From positions 930,001 through 994,000 of the forward strand of contig CALOFP010000001.1 in assembly GCA_942492635.1 (NCBI GenBank): 64,000 bases of DNA, read 5' to 3'. The notes beneath the pieces are model-generated. The model searched no databases, was not told where the DNA came from, and saw only the letters and a list, made by a program, of their open reading frames with translations. This DNA is from CALOFP01 sp942492635 (lineage in GTDB: Bacteria; UBP6; UBA1177; CALOFP01). Position numbers and translations under genes: made by a program. This document shows positions 51,297 to 61,263 of this stretch, piece after piece (within the stretch, counting starts at the first letter, position 1; each line of letters opens with the position of its first letter).

Positions 51297-52691
51297 TTAC
51301 CCTTCAGAATTCTTGAAAACAAACGGATAGTTAACAACAACTATACCGCCCCCTTTCGGATTGGGGAACCGTATTTTCTTTATCTGCCTTGCGACACAGC
51401 TTTCAACAGTCTGGTTGCCCATCGTCGTTCTGGAAACCTTTGAACTGGAAACCTTTCCAGTCTTTGAGATTATGAACTTTACAACAATCTTTCCGAAAAG
51501 TTTCGGGTTCTTGTTAAGTTCTTTCTCGTAACACCAGCGTATCTTTGCAAGGTTTCTTCTTATATAGGCGTCTATGATTGCTCTGTCTAGAGCACCCATG
51601 ATGACTGCCTGACCGCCACCGGCCCTGATTGCACTGCGTCTCTTTCCACCGATTTTTCCACCGGCCATTCCGTATCCGGAGGCTCCGCCGCCGCCCCCAC
51701 GTCCTCTAGTTCCGAGACCACCGATTCCGAGGGCATTTCCACCACCACCGGAACCGAAGCCTCTGGTTCCGAGTCCGCCTGAACCGAACTGATCAACTCC
51801 GGAAATACCTGTTACCGAACCGAGAGTCTTTTCCATTCCGGCTCCGAGACCACCGCCACCGAATACACGGTCGACAAGTGCCGCACCGGAAGAGAGAGCA
51901 CCCATGATACCTGCGCTGTTGGCAACTTTCTCGTCGAGGCCTCTTCTTGCAGAACCCTGGGCGTTGGCTACGCGGCTCTTTTTATCACCTACTCGGCCTT
52001 CTTCTCCTAGAGACTTTCTTGCGGTGTTGGCCTCAGCAATACCTTCCTTCGGTTTTTCGAGTTTTACCTTCTTCTTCTCTTCTATCTCCTCAACCTCAAC
52101 ATCCTCTTCGTCATCACCGATGATAAGCTTTGCAAAGCGGTTATCTATCTCTGTGATATCAACCTCTATCGGAGGAGTCTCAACAACCATGTTGATGACG
52201 AAACCACCGACGAGAAAAACAAAAAGTAGAATCGCAACTACCGAAAAATCCGCATTCTGGAATAAGGGAGCAGGAACAACCTTCTCCTTTTCGGTCATCA
52301 TTACAACTATCGATACATCACCGAACTCGACAACTATGTAATTGTTTTCGGTAACCTCAAACTCTGAACCAACTTCAGAAAGGTCCACCTTTCTGTCGTC
52401 TTTAACTGCATAGCCGGTAAAACCATTTTCCAGGGAAACTGTTTTTCCGGAAACAAGGTTGAAACTGCTTAAAGAGCAGATACTCTCGTCAAGAGGAGCA
52501 TCGGTTTTCTTATCGTAACCTACCTTGAAAGTTCCCTTTCCCAAGCGCTTCTGGGACACAAGGATGGTCTTTCTATAGACAACGCGTACGATAACTTCAT
52601 ACTCTTTTCCGCCCTCTCTTGTTATGGGCGGTTCGGGAATAGGCGAAAGATCGTAGAGCAACCTTTTTCTGATCTTATCTTTCTCTGGCAT
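51297..52691 (-). CDS. AgmX/PglI-type TonB-like transducer (GltG-like)
   Basis: A 464-residue inner-membrane protein. The N-terminal cytoplasmic part (about 1-140) has an FHA-like strand pattern. One membrane helix follows (about 149-170), then an acidic/Lys-rich stretch and a long Gly-rich linker (about 250-350, GSGGGGNALGIGGLGTRG). The periplasmic C-terminal domain (about 355-464, IRRNLAKIRWCYEKEL and FIISKTGKV) is the AgmX/PglI type related to TonB. In M. xanthus such proteins (GltG/GltJ) link the cytoplasmic motor to outer-membrane partners. GAGG lies 6 bases before the chosen ATG. Confidence 0.85.
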   Translation of the reverse strand: MPEKDKIRKRLLYDLSPIPEPPITREGGKEYEVIVRVVYRKTILVSQKRLGKGTFKVGYDKKTDAPLDESICSLSSFNLVSGKTVSLENGFTGYAVKDDRKVDLSEVGSEFEVTENNYIVVEFGDVSIVVMMTEKEKVVPAPLFQNADFSVVAILLFVFLVGGFVINMVVETPPIEVDITEIDNRFAKLIIGDDEEDVEVEEIEEKKKVKLEKPKEGIAEANTARKSLGEEGRVGDKKSRVANAQGSARRGLDEKVANSAGIMGALSSGAALVDRVFGGGGLGAGMEKTLGSVTGISGVDQFGSGGLGTRGFGSGGGGNALGIGGLGTRGRGGGGGASGYGMAGGKIGGKRRSAIRAGGGQAVIMGALDRAIIDAYIRRNLAKIRWCYEKELNKNPKLFGKIVVKFIISKTGKVSSSKVSRTTMGNQTVESCVARQIKKIRFPNPKGGGIVVVNYPFVFKNSEG

Positions 52692-52730
52692 GACTGGCCT
52701 CACATCTATTCAGTTAAATAACACTGTTCC

Positions 52731-52988
52731 TCAGTTTAAAATATCGACCGATTTAACAAGCTCCTTGTTGAAATCCTTCTTCATTTGAATAAGGGAAGCA
52801 AACTTCTTCTTGGTTCTATCCATAAGAAAAGAACCTGTTGGCTTCTTTATCTGCCCCTCGAGCATGACATCTTCGAAATCGATCACCGTAGTCTTTCTGT
52901 ACTTAATCACACGCCCTTCTTCATCCATCTCTTCGGCAGCCATAAACGACGTACCAAGAAGCAAGGCGACAAGCAGCAATCTTTTCAT
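52731..52988 (-). CDS. small periplasmic protein of the Glt-like operon
   Basis: An 85-residue exported protein: signal peptide 1-18, then a small basic domain with YRKTTVIDFEDVMLEGQIKKP and a FASLIQMKKDFNKELVKSV helix. I do not recognise a named domain; small proteins with this FEDVMLEG motif occur next to AgmX/PglI genes in related bacteria. Its place, between the TPR lipoprotein and the TonB-like gene, suggests a structural partner of the complex. Confidence 0.72.
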   Translation of the reverse strand: MKRLLLVALLLGTSFMAAEEMDEEGRVIKYRKTTVIDFEDVMLEGQIKKPTGSFLMDRTKKKFASLIQMKKDFNKELVKSVDILN

Positions 52989-53019
52989 AACTACCTCCCT
53001 AATCTATCTTTACTTACTA

Positions 53020-54192
53020 TTACTCTTCTTCACTCTCGACAGGTCTGATATTGACTTTGCCCTTTATGTAGGTATGAACAATGTGGTCATCGTCAACACC
53101 ACCTGAAGCGGAAATAAACTTTCTAAAGAGCGCGTTAGCCTGAACCTTTTTCTCCATATGATCGTAGTACAGAACACCAAGGTTGAAGTTTGCTATTGCG
53201 TTGTTAGGCTCTTTATCAAGAACCTTTTTGTACTCTTTCTCGGCTTCCTGAAAACGCCCCATTCCCCTGAGGGAGAGTGCAAGTCCTATTCTGGCATTCA
53301 CGTTATCGGGATCCTGTGCAAGAACTATAGAGAAGCGCTGGTAGGCTGTCTGAGCATCACCGTATCTCATGGCTATAGAACCTACGTTATAGTTTGCACT
53401 CCTGTTCTCTGCATCATTTTGAAGAGCGATGTTTTTGAAGTAGAGCATGGCAAGAGAGTCGTTTTTGCTCTCTGAGTGAATGATTCCCATGTTGTTAGCA
53501 ATACCAGCATCTTCTTTCTTAATATTGTATGAGTTCTGGGTAACCATCGCTGCCAGTCCCATATCCCCCTTTTTCATATAGATAAGCCCTAGATTCTTTA
53601 GAGCATCAATGTCAGAAGGATCCTGAATGAGAATCTTGCGAACAGACTGAATTGCGTTTATGTAGTCACCCTTTTTCAGGTAAAAGCCGGCAATTGCCGA
53701 GAGAACCGTCTTGTTTTTCGGATAATCTTCAAGAAACCTGTCGCAAACATCAACAGCTCTGTTATACTCAAGCTTATTGGCATAGATTGCAGCCTTGTTA
53801 ATCACTGGACGAGCATAGGCCGGATCTATCTCCAAAGCCTTGTTGTAGTATTTTACCGCTTCGATGTCCTGGCCCTTCTGCTGGTAGGCAAGTCCAAGAT
53901 TGAAATATAGGGTTGCGGATTTCGGATAGGCTTCCGTAGCTTTCTTGAAAAGCTGAATGGCCTTTTCGAAGTCTGCCTTTCCATTTTTCACCTTCAGTGC
54001 CTCGATACCTTTGGCTGTATAGTATTTCGCCCATTCTTCGGGAGACTTCGGTTTCGATTTAACCACCAGTTTCTTCTTCTGCACCTTAGTTTTTTTTGCA
54101 ACTTCTCCCTTTCCGGGGGTAGAGGCACAAGCTCCGACAAGAGAAACAAGTACCAAAACAACAGCTATTCTTAAAAACATTGCAATTCTCAT
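53020..54192 (-). CDS. TPR lipoprotein (GltE-like)
   Basis: A 390-residue predicted lipoprotein (lipobox LVGAC, Cys about 22) with a basic linker and about eight tetratricopeptide repeats (about 65-370), for example ATLYFNLGLAYQQKGQDIEAVKYYNKALEIDP-type units, so its outline is a protein-binding solenoid. In the Myxococcus Glt complex AglT/GltE is a TPR lipoprotein of similar length in the same relative position. GGAGG lies 10 bases before the ATG at 54192; an inner ATG (54180) is an alternative. Confidence 0.8.
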   Translation of the reverse strand: MRIAMFLRIAVVLVLVSLVGACASTPGKGEVAKKTKVQKKKLVVKSKPKSPEEWAKYYTAKGIEALKVKNGKADFEKAIQLFKKATEAYPKSATLYFNLGLAYQQKGQDIEAVKYYNKALEIDPAYARPVINKAAIYANKLEYNRAVDVCDRFLEDYPKNKTVLSAIAGFYLKKGDYINAIQSVRKILIQDPSDIDALKNLGLIYMKKGDMGLAAMVTQNSYNIKKEDAGIANNMGIIHSESKNDSLAMLYFKNIALQNDAENRSANYNVGSIAMRYGDAQTAYQRFSIVLAQDPDNVNARIGLALSLRGMGRFQEAEKEYKKVLDKEPNNAIANFNLGVLYYDHMEKKVQANALFRKFISASGGVDDDHIVHTYIKGKVNIRPVESEEE

Positions 54193-54210
54193 TATGACTT
54201 TCCCTCCTTG

Positions 54211-57200
54211 CTACTTTGCTGCAGTTCTTTTTTCATCAGCCTTTTTCTTTTGAGGAACAGCCTTTGGAGTTGTAGCCTTATTGTTGTTCAGGCGATCCTT
54301 CAAGCGCTTTCTCTCTTCTTCGGATATCTTCTTGAATTTAATATCCATATCGATTCGGCCGATCTGTGAAGATGTTTCTATGGCATTCGCAGACGGTACA
54401 ATCTCGTTCTCGTCGTAATACTTACCTGCCGTCTCTTCCTGGAAGAACCGGAGCTGATACTTGGACTTTTTAACCCACTCGTTGTAGACGGAAGTCTGAT
54501 ATCCCTTTATCATTGCCGTTTCAAAAGCCTCAACAGCCTTCTTCCTAGCATTGAGTGCGTAGGTATCAAGTTTTTCCTTGAACTTCTGAATCTGGCCTTC
54601 GGTCATACCAGGAAAAAGAGTAACGTTGAACATCTGGTCCGTAAGATCCTTATAGATCATACCGATGTAATAGAGCGCCGCAGGTGTGAGCCTTGGAGAT
54701 TTCGTAGCGGCGATTACCGCGGTGTACTTTTTCTCAAGAGCGGCCACCTTTTTCATCTTTGTCTCAATTTTTTCCTGAGACTCTGTGTTGTAACGTTTCC
54801 ACTCCTTCATGGCAGCTTCCTTCCACTTACGTTCGGAAGCATCAAGATCCTTGTCGTCATACCACATGACGTCATATCCGCGCATTTTCTTTTTTACTTT
54901 GATCTGGAAATTTACCGTCATGTACTCTTTGAATTCGGGCTCAAGCTCCTCGATCATAGCCTTTGCGATTATGTCTCGGCTAACTTCGTCAAGGGCTTTA
55001 TCCTCTTTAAACTTTCCTTTCTTTGCAATCTGAAGAACCTTGTCGATATTTTCGTAATATTCTTCTTTGTTATTCTGTTCTTCCGCCATCTTAATGAAAG
55101 CGCTGTAAACAAAATAGATGTTGTTCGGATCACCTTTAGCTATTTCTACCTCAAGATCACCCTCAACTTCCTTCTTTTCACCCTTTTCATTTATGAAATA
55201 GAAGTCCTTGAGACCTTTGATTTCTGTATGATTGTCAAGGAAGTTTCGGAAACCCTTTTTAGCCTTATCATAGAAGGTTTTTCCCTTTCTCATCCAGATG
55301 GAACCGTACTGTAGAGCAAGTTTCATCTTATCGTTATCATCTTTTGCATATTTCTCCACATAGAGCTTATAGTTATCGATCGCTTTCTCTGTGTCGTTGA
55401 GTTTTTCAAGGTATATTGCAGCATCATGAACTGCATCGCCTGCATTCTTATGATCAGGAGCCTTTTCAACGAAATCAAGATAGAGCTGCGCAGCCTTATC
55501 ATAATATGCGATTGCAGCATAGTTCTTCGCAAGCTGGAACATGATGTCTTTACGGAGTTTGGAGTTTTTATAGATATTGTCACTCTCTCTTAGAAAACGT
55601 TCCTGAACTCTGATGGCCTTGTATATATCTCCGCCTTTTACATAGTATGAATTTGCATTGTAGAGTGAAACATCGTTGTATTTCGACTTCGGAAATTCGG
55701 TTACGAATGCAAGATATCTTTCCGCCGATTCAATATACTTCCCCTTCTTTGCCGGAACTTCCGCAGCATAGAAAGTGGCCATAACCTTGAATCTTTCAAG
55801 ATCTTTTTTAAGCTTCGGCCGCCCGGAGATGAGTGCAGTATTCCGGAGGAAGCTTCTTGCCTTATCACTGATTGCTTCCCAATCTTCCGTAATATTCAAA
55901 CTGTCCATGATAAGGTTTGCCGAATACTCTGCAAGATTGTCTCTAGGATACTTCTTGACGATCATCTCGAAACTGGGCACAGCCTTGTCAAAGTGGTTGA
56001 ATGCATAGTATGTAATAGCCTGTTTATATATGATATCGACAAGATACTTGGAGTGAGGAATATTCTTGATGTATGTTTCTGTTGCTTTTATGAACTTCTG
56101 GTGAAGTTCCGGAAGTTTTTTCTTTTCAAACTTAACAACAGCTTTCTTATCCTTTTTATCCTTTCCTGCTACATGAATCTTGCTTTCATCGATCTCATTT
56201 TTACCTTTACTGGCATTGAGTCGCTTCTTTGCTTCTTCCCTTGCCCTTTTCTGATCCTTTGCAAGAAGGGCTCCGAAACAGGCTACAGCACCATATGAAG
56301 AATCCTCGAAGTGGGACCCTTTGGGATCTGTATCTGCAACTATCTGATACTGATCTCCTGCCTTTGTATACTGCTTTGTGTCATAGAGCATCTCGGCGTA
56401 GTTAAAACGCATATTGTAAGAATCTTCCGCCTTCGGAAAATATTTAAGGTATATGGGATATAGCTCCGCAACGATAGTCCAAGTCTGTTTTGCATTTGTC
56501 TTCCTTGCCTCTGTATGGTATTCGACAAGAAGACGTTTCAAATTGAATTCAGAAGTCTGTCGCGCACTCTCCAGATCGGAAGATTCCTTCTGATTCGCCT
56601 TAACCCAGCTGGCTTCCGGGTCTGCATACTTTTTAACAAGTACAAGAACCTCCTCACGCACGGCATCCTTATTGTTGAGCTTTTTATACGCTTCAACAAT
56701 TTGTTTCTGCCATGACGGGGCTCTTCTGTCGTTAGGCTCTTCAGTAAGAAGCTTGCGATATATTTTTATCGCATCTTCACTTCTGTCCTGTTCGTCATAA
56801 ATACTGGACAGACGGGAAAGAACCATTATGTAGTATTTTTTATCTTTAACGATATTCTTAAAATACCTTTCGGCATCATCTACATTTCCCGCTTCAGCAT
56901 ATGGACGAACCATATCCTTGAGGGCATCTTCCTTCAAAGAGATCTTCTTGCTCTTGCTGGAGAATGCAACCGTCGCCTGAAAAGTTTTAATTGACTGTTC
57001 GTATTCACCTACGTTGTAGAGACACCATCCATATTTGTAGAGAGCAAATCCGTAGAACTTGTTTGTCTTGTATCTGTCAACAATAGCCTTGTAATTCGGC
57101 ATTGCCTTGAAGACATTGTTGTTGTTGAACCAGTACTCGCCCATTTCGAAGTAAGCATCAGCTGCGTACTTTGAATTCTTGAACTTTTCAACAACAAGTT

Positions 57201-57723
57201 TGTAGTAACGTATTGCAGGAAGAGACTGACCAACCTCCATGAGGTTCGACGCCATGAAGAAATAAACCTCATCAAGTCCAGTATAACCGTCATACTTTTT
57301 GATGATGTATTTGCAGACGTCTATAGCCTCTTTGTTCCACTTCCATGCCGGCTTGAGATCAAGTTCCGGCATAGGAGCGCTGGGATCATTAAGCTCGTAG
57401 TATTTATCGGTTTTCTTATTGTACTCTTCCATCACTACGGCCTTTATGCCTCTTGCTTTCTCCCAGTACAACTCGGCGAGTCGCCTGTAAACTCCGGCTT
57501 TCGCCGGACCTTCCGGATACTCCTTGATGAGTTCTTTCAGCTGATTTATAGCTGAATCTCTCTTTTTCATGGACTTAGAATCGGTCTTAACCTCATACAC
57601 GTCCATCTTTGTCTTTGAAGGTCCTGAATTATCTTCAGACGTATCTCTTTTTTTCCTGGCACCGAAGGCAACCGTGGAAATTAAAAGAGCGGTTATTAAG
57701 AATATCAGTCTTTTCCTATTCAT
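54211..57723 (-). CDS. giant periplasmic TPR protein (GltD/AgmU-like)
   Basis: An 1170-residue exported protein. Signal peptide 1-22 (ends AFG-ARK), then many degenerate tetratricopeptide repeats over most of its length (KAGVYRRLAELYWEK, AIKIYRKLLTEEP, AIRVQERFLRES), and a Lys-rich coiled C-terminus (about 1130-1170). AgmU/GltD of M. xanthus has the same size and repeat build, and sits in a similar gene order. It is likely a long periplasmic scaffold bridging inner- and outer-membrane parts of the complex. It lies 29 bases after the previous TPR gene. Confidence 0.82.
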   Translation of the reverse strand: MNRKRLIFLITALLISTVAFGARKKRDTSEDNSGPSKTKMDVYEVKTDSKSMKKRDSAINQLKELIKEYPEGPAKAGVYRRLAELYWEKARGIKAVVMEEYNKKTDKYYELNDPSAPMPELDLKPAWKWNKEAIDVCKYIIKKYDGYTGLDEVYFFMASNLMEVGQSLPAIRYYKLVVEKFKNSKYAADAYFEMGEYWFNNNNVFKAMPNYKAIVDRYKTNKFYGFALYKYGWCLYNVGEYEQSIKTFQATVAFSSKSKKISLKEDALKDMVRPYAEAGNVDDAERYFKNIVKDKKYYIMVLSRLSSIYDEQDRSEDAIKIYRKLLTEEPNDRRAPSWQKQIVEAYKKLNNKDAVREEVLVLVKKYADPEASWVKANQKESSDLESARQTSEFNLKRLLVEYHTEARKTNAKQTWTIVAELYPIYLKYFPKAEDSYNMRFNYAEMLYDTKQYTKAGDQYQIVADTDPKGSHFEDSSYGAVACFGALLAKDQKRAREEAKKRLNASKGKNEIDESKIHVAGKDKKDKKAVVKFEKKKLPELHQKFIKATETYIKNIPHSKYLVDIIYKQAITYYAFNHFDKAVPSFEMIVKKYPRDNLAEYSANLIMDSLNITEDWEAISDKARSFLRNTALISGRPKLKKDLERFKVMATFYAAEVPAKKGKYIESAERYLAFVTEFPKSKYNDVSLYNANSYYVKGGDIYKAIRVQERFLRESDNIYKNSKLRKDIMFQLAKNYAAIAYYDKAAQLYLDFVEKAPDHKNAGDAVHDAAIYLEKLNDTEKAIDNYKLYVEKYAKDDNDKMKLALQYGSIWMRKGKTFYDKAKKGFRNFLDNHTEIKGLKDFYFINEKGEKKEVEGDLEVEIAKGDPNNIYFVYSAFIKMAEEQNNKEEYYENIDKVLQIAKKGKFKEDKALDEVSRDIIAKAMIEELEPEFKEYMTVNFQIKVKKKMRGYDVMWYDDKDLDASERKWKEAAMKEWKRYNTESQEKIETKMKKVAALEKKYTAVIAATKSPRLTPAALYYIGMIYKDLTDQMFNVTLFPGMTEGQIQKFKEKLDTYALNARKKAVEAFETAMIKGYQTSVYNEWVKKSKYQLRFFQEETAGKYYDENEIVPSANAIETSSQIGRIDMDIKFKKISEEERKRLKDRLNNNKATTPKAVPQKKKADEKRTAAK

Positions 57724-57752
57724 AACGGCCAGTTCCCCTATAAGTTTCCATG

Positions 57753-59384
57753 TTATTTATCAATACATGCACTCTCTATGTTGTAAAAATAGTACCCGAG
57801 CTCATCTTCCCAATACTCTCCGTCAAACGGCCAGTAGTGGGCGTTATCAGGAACCGCAGGTGAAAATGACTTCTCTTCTTTCTTTGATGCCTCGGCAAGC
57901 CTCTTTCCGTACAGCTCCTCTTTCTCGGCCATCATCTTTTCACGATCTGTCATCTCAAACTTGATAGCTTTACCATTAGCGATAAGCATCTTCAAATCCG
58001 TGGAAGTATCCTTGATAAAAGATACAACCCACTTTCCAGCCTCATTTCTCAAGTTGGCGAGCTGCAAAGTCATCTTCTTGTGAATATCTTTTGCTATGGG
58101 GCTGTTCTTAAAGAAATCAGGACTGGATTCTATTATAGACAACTCTTTTTCAACTTCTTTTATATGGTTATACTGCTTTATAAACCTCGGCTCGTTCAGT
58201 ATAAAACGAACTATAGCTACGGGTAGAGATTTCATACTTTTCCCTTGAGCAGCATCCCTATTCATATGAAGGACATCACTATACACTTCAACCCCTGTCT
58301 TTGTACTTACCTTTTCAAGGTAACTGTCCATCATGTCACGATATCCGGGATACCTGCTGAAGAAATTCTCAACAACTGCATTAACCATATCATATCTGCA
58401 AAGCGTGTAATATGTAACAGCCTCAACGATATTCAACTCGGGAAAATAGACATCCTTAAAGAATGGTGATCTGAGCGTTACGACAGTTCCAAGAGTCGAA
58501 TCAAAACGGCTGATCATCATTGAAGCCCACGTTCTTGCGAAAAGAGCGTTAAACCACTGGTTATTGTCTCTATCAACATTGTTGAAGTAGTTGAGAGAAA
58601 CATTAAACATCGCAACCTTGTTCTTAACTTTGTCATCAAAGGCTGCAGCATAATAGAGTTCTCCCAATGCAAGTTCAGCGAGTCCTTTCAACTTTCCTAT
58701 ATCAGCTCCAAGGTACTTATCGTCAGGCATTTCCTTTATCTTCAAAAAACTTTTCATAGCCTGCGCATACATCTTTTGCCGAACCTGAATAACTCCTGTA
58801 AAATAGACTGAAGCAGGATAGAACGAACTGTAATCCTTTACATTTGAAAACATCTTCAATGATGCTTCATCGTTTTTGTTGTAGAAATAAATCTTCCCTA
58901 GATAAAACTGCAATTCATTTGCAAACTTCTTGGGAAGATTCTCAGGCTTAACATTCTGAAGAACTGCAAACAGCGTCTGTTCATCATTAGTCTTGTATGA
59001 AACAGCAAGAAGCTTCAGAAGGGAAGAAACAAAATAATGATTCTGGGGCCCTTCAAAAAGGATCTCTGAGAGCTGATATTCAGATGCCTGATAGAGCCCC
59101 ATTCTGAAAAGCGCCTCTGCATAGTAGTAACGTGCAGTTTCATGAAGGCGGGCCCACTCCTTGTTCTCGAGAATATCCTTAAATCCTACCACGGCCTTCA
59201 TGTATTCGCCGTTATTATAGGCCTCGATAGTCTCTTGAACCTTTCCAGGCATTCCATATACCAGCGAAGAATCTATTTTCTCATATCTTTTCATCTCCCT
59301 CTCTCTCATAGTGAGCTGTTCCGCACAAGAAGAGAGAAAGAGAAAGCCAATCAACAAAGTAAAGGCTAAGACCTTAATCTTCAT
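57753..59384 (-). CDS. TPR lipoprotein (GltC-like)
   Basis: A 543-residue predicted lipoprotein with lipobox FLSSC (Cys about 20), then TPR-like repeats (about 45-300; LFRMGLYQASEYQLSEIL, LQFYLGKIYFYNK) and a distinct C-terminal region ending in DNAHYWPFDGEYWEDELG. The Tyr/Trp/Glu-rich end with an acidic WPFDGEYW motif is a feature of GltC-like proteins. It is the second gene of the operon, 20 bases after the first. Confidence 0.8.
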   Translation of the reverse strand: MKIKVLAFTLLIGFLFLSSCAEQLTMREREMKRYEKIDSSLVYGMPGKVQETIEAYNNGEYMKAVVGFKDILENKEWARLHETARYYYAEALFRMGLYQASEYQLSEILFEGPQNHYFVSSLLKLLAVSYKTNDEQTLFAVLQNVKPENLPKKFANELQFYLGKIYFYNKNDEASLKMFSNVKDYSSFYPASVYFTGVIQVRQKMYAQAMKSFLKIKEMPDDKYLGADIGKLKGLAELALGELYYAAAFDDKVKNKVAMFNVSLNYFNNVDRDNNQWFNALFARTWASMMISRFDSTLGTVVTLRSPFFKDVYFPELNIVEAVTYYTLCRYDMVNAVVENFFSRYPGYRDMMDSYLEKVSTKTGVEVYSDVLHMNRDAAQGKSMKSLPVAIVRFILNEPRFIKQYNHIKEVEKELSIIESSPDFFKNSPIAKDIHKKMTLQLANLRNEAGKWVVSFIKDTSTDLKMLIANGKAIKFEMTDREKMMAEKEELYGKRLAEASKKEEKSFSPAVPDNAHYWPFDGEYWEDELGYYFYNIESACIDK

Positions 59385-59404
59385 ATTACTACCCCCTAGG
59401 ATGT

Positions 59405-60253
59405 TTACTCAAAAGGTAAAAGCATGCTGAAATTAACAGTAAAAAGAAGATCAGTTTTTAAGTAACTTCTTTTAGCTTCACCACCAGATTTCTTCCTTTC
59501 ATCCTGCATTGCAAACCAGTCGCAAAGAAAATCTACAGCGAAGTTTTTTGTGAGAAATAGTTTAAATCCAAGCCCCGCATTTACTGCAAAGTTTCCCTTA
59601 TCCTCTGTTTCTTTTCCCATCTCCTGTTCAACCTGATAGTAATATCCACCAAGAGCTACATTAACATCAAACTTTGGCGTATAATTCCCAAAAAGACTAA
59701 GTTTGCCATAAAAAGGAGTCATTAGAACCGACAAGCCACCTGCAAGTTTCATATTGCTGGATGAAATAGCTGCATCAACCTCCTCAACCTGCTCTCTTGT
59801 CTCCCTTTCTGTAGCAACTGCACCATAAAGGAATCGCCCCTTCAGAGCAAAATGTTCGGTAATATGGTAGGTAACGTGAGCACTTCCTGCTATAACATTA
59901 TCCCAGTCACCGTTAATGAATCCAACACCTGCTCCAATTTCAAAACGACCATCCTTTTCCACATATTTTTTCTGAACAACCTTAATCTTCTTCTTTTCAT
60001 TTATGTTTAATGATCGCATCTTCTCTTCTTTCTTAGGATCAACTTTTACATCCTTCTCCGAAAGAGAAGCGGTCTTGGGAGCAGTGCTTTCCTTTTTTTG
60101 CTCCTCATCTCCTTCATCCTTTACTTCTTCCTTAGTCTCCTCTTTCTCCTCTTCACTTCCACCCTCAAGATCAAAAAGATCTCCTGCATTTAAGGACATT
60201 GAAAACAAGAAAGCCAACACCCATACAAAAATAGCCAATCTTCTCTCTCTCAT
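59405..60253 (-). CDS. outer-membrane barrel protein with acidic N-terminal linker, first gene of the Glt-like operon
   Basis: A 282-residue exported protein. Signal peptide 1-23, then a very acidic/Lys-rich linker (about 28-90, EEEKEETKEEVKDEGDEE), then a barrel of the myxobacterial OMP type (about 100-282) with ITEHFALKGRFLYGA, MTPFYGKLSLFGNYT and NFAVDFLCDW, ending in the Phe-Glu tail MLLPFE. It may be the GltA/GltB counterpart. The acidic linker would lie in the periplasm and could bind the TPR proteins. RBS GGTAAGGA precedes the ATG. Confidence 0.8.
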   Translation of the reverse strand: MRERRLAIFVWVLAFLFSMSLNAGDLFDLEGGSEEEKEETKEEVKDEGDEEQKKESTAPKTASLSEKDVKVDPKKEEKMRSLNINEKKKIKVVQKKYVEKDGRFEIGAGVGFINGDWDNVIAGSAHVTYHITEHFALKGRFLYGAVATERETREQVEEVDAAISSSNMKLAGGLSVLMTPFYGKLSLFGNYTPKFDVNVALGGYYYQVEQEMGKETEDKGNFAVNAGLGFKLFLTKNFAVDFLCDWFAMQDERKKSGGEAKRSYLKTDLLFTVNFSMLLPFE

Positions 60254-60299
60254 TGTTCCTTACCTTTTGAATAGTTAATACACCAACAAACTCTGCGTT

Positions 60300-60328
60300 A
60301 GACTATGTCATTTTTTTTCTATTGTCAA
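60300..60328 (-). promoter_or_regulatory. promoter of the seven-gene Glt-like operon
   Basis: TTGACA (60328-60323), 17 bases, TAGTCT (60305-60300), about 47 bases before the first ATG. Gaps between the seven genes are only 14-39 bases and no internal terminator was seen, so this likely drives all of them. Confidence 0.75.
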
Positions 60329-61263
60329 GATTTTTTAAGGCAGTTATGATTTTTTTACTCTCTTTTTTCATATATATTAAATGCCTTAGCTTTTCTTTTA
60401 TCTGCACATCCAAAGAAATTAAAATTACGAATAAAGATATTCAGTCAATGCTCTTTAAGGCTCATGCAGCAATATGCCAGGGATTAATTATTAAAATTTT
60501 CAGTGAAACTTCATTCACAACAACATCTCATTAAAAGAAGCCCCTATCGACTTCAATATATGCTCTTGATTAATCCGAATACGTTAACTAAGCCATCACT
60601 AAATTTTTGCTAGTTAGAAACATGAATCTACGAGCAAGAACGTATAGAGGCTTTTTTCATTCTCATTTATAAATCCTACCCAATTCATGTTATTATTTTT
60701 GTCTTTCTGTACATCAATCACTTGCAGGATCAAGGATTGAAAGTGGCAATTTGAATTACAACGACCATACATCCTATTTGATATGGTCAATGAAAATATC
60801 CAACACTTCAATAATTAGAAACTTTAATTAGAAGCTTCTCGATTATTTAAAAAATATTAAGCTGAAAACCCAAAGTTCTTTTGTAGAGTAAAACAGATCT
60901 GTATGGTACATCCAAAAACGATCAAGTAAGTCAAGATCTATTTTGGTTCACTTTTTTGTTGATTGTGCAATAATTGAAACAGATATATAGACTGGTAGAT
61001 AATCAAAGATATTGTGTCAAACAGCATCTCAAACCACATTCTCTTTTCTCCATAACTGTCCGCCAAATAAAAGAATTGATTGTATTATTGAAGCTGATAA
61101 TCATAAAGCGATTCCTCCCAAATACAGATTTACTCTATAATTGAGAGATAAAGGAAATCGTCAAAAATAGTATAATTCAAAAATCACATTATATTTTGGA
61201 TGATATTTTTTGAAAATCACAGTCGTAGTAAAACAACTTGCTGATCGAAAGAAACTAAAAAAA
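60329..61263. other. AT-rich gene-free region between the rRNA operon and the Glt-like operon
   Basis: About 930 bases without a supported gene. Short open frames at 60322-60534 (+) and 60614-60811 (-) lack ribosome sites and show no domain. The rRNA operon ends here; a T-rich run follows the tRNA on the minus strand but no strong terminator hairpin was found. Confidence 0.6.

Noticed and set aside
60322..60811. Two short open frames in the spacer before the rRNA operon
   Set aside because: No ribosome sites, no recognisable domain, AT-rich sequence.
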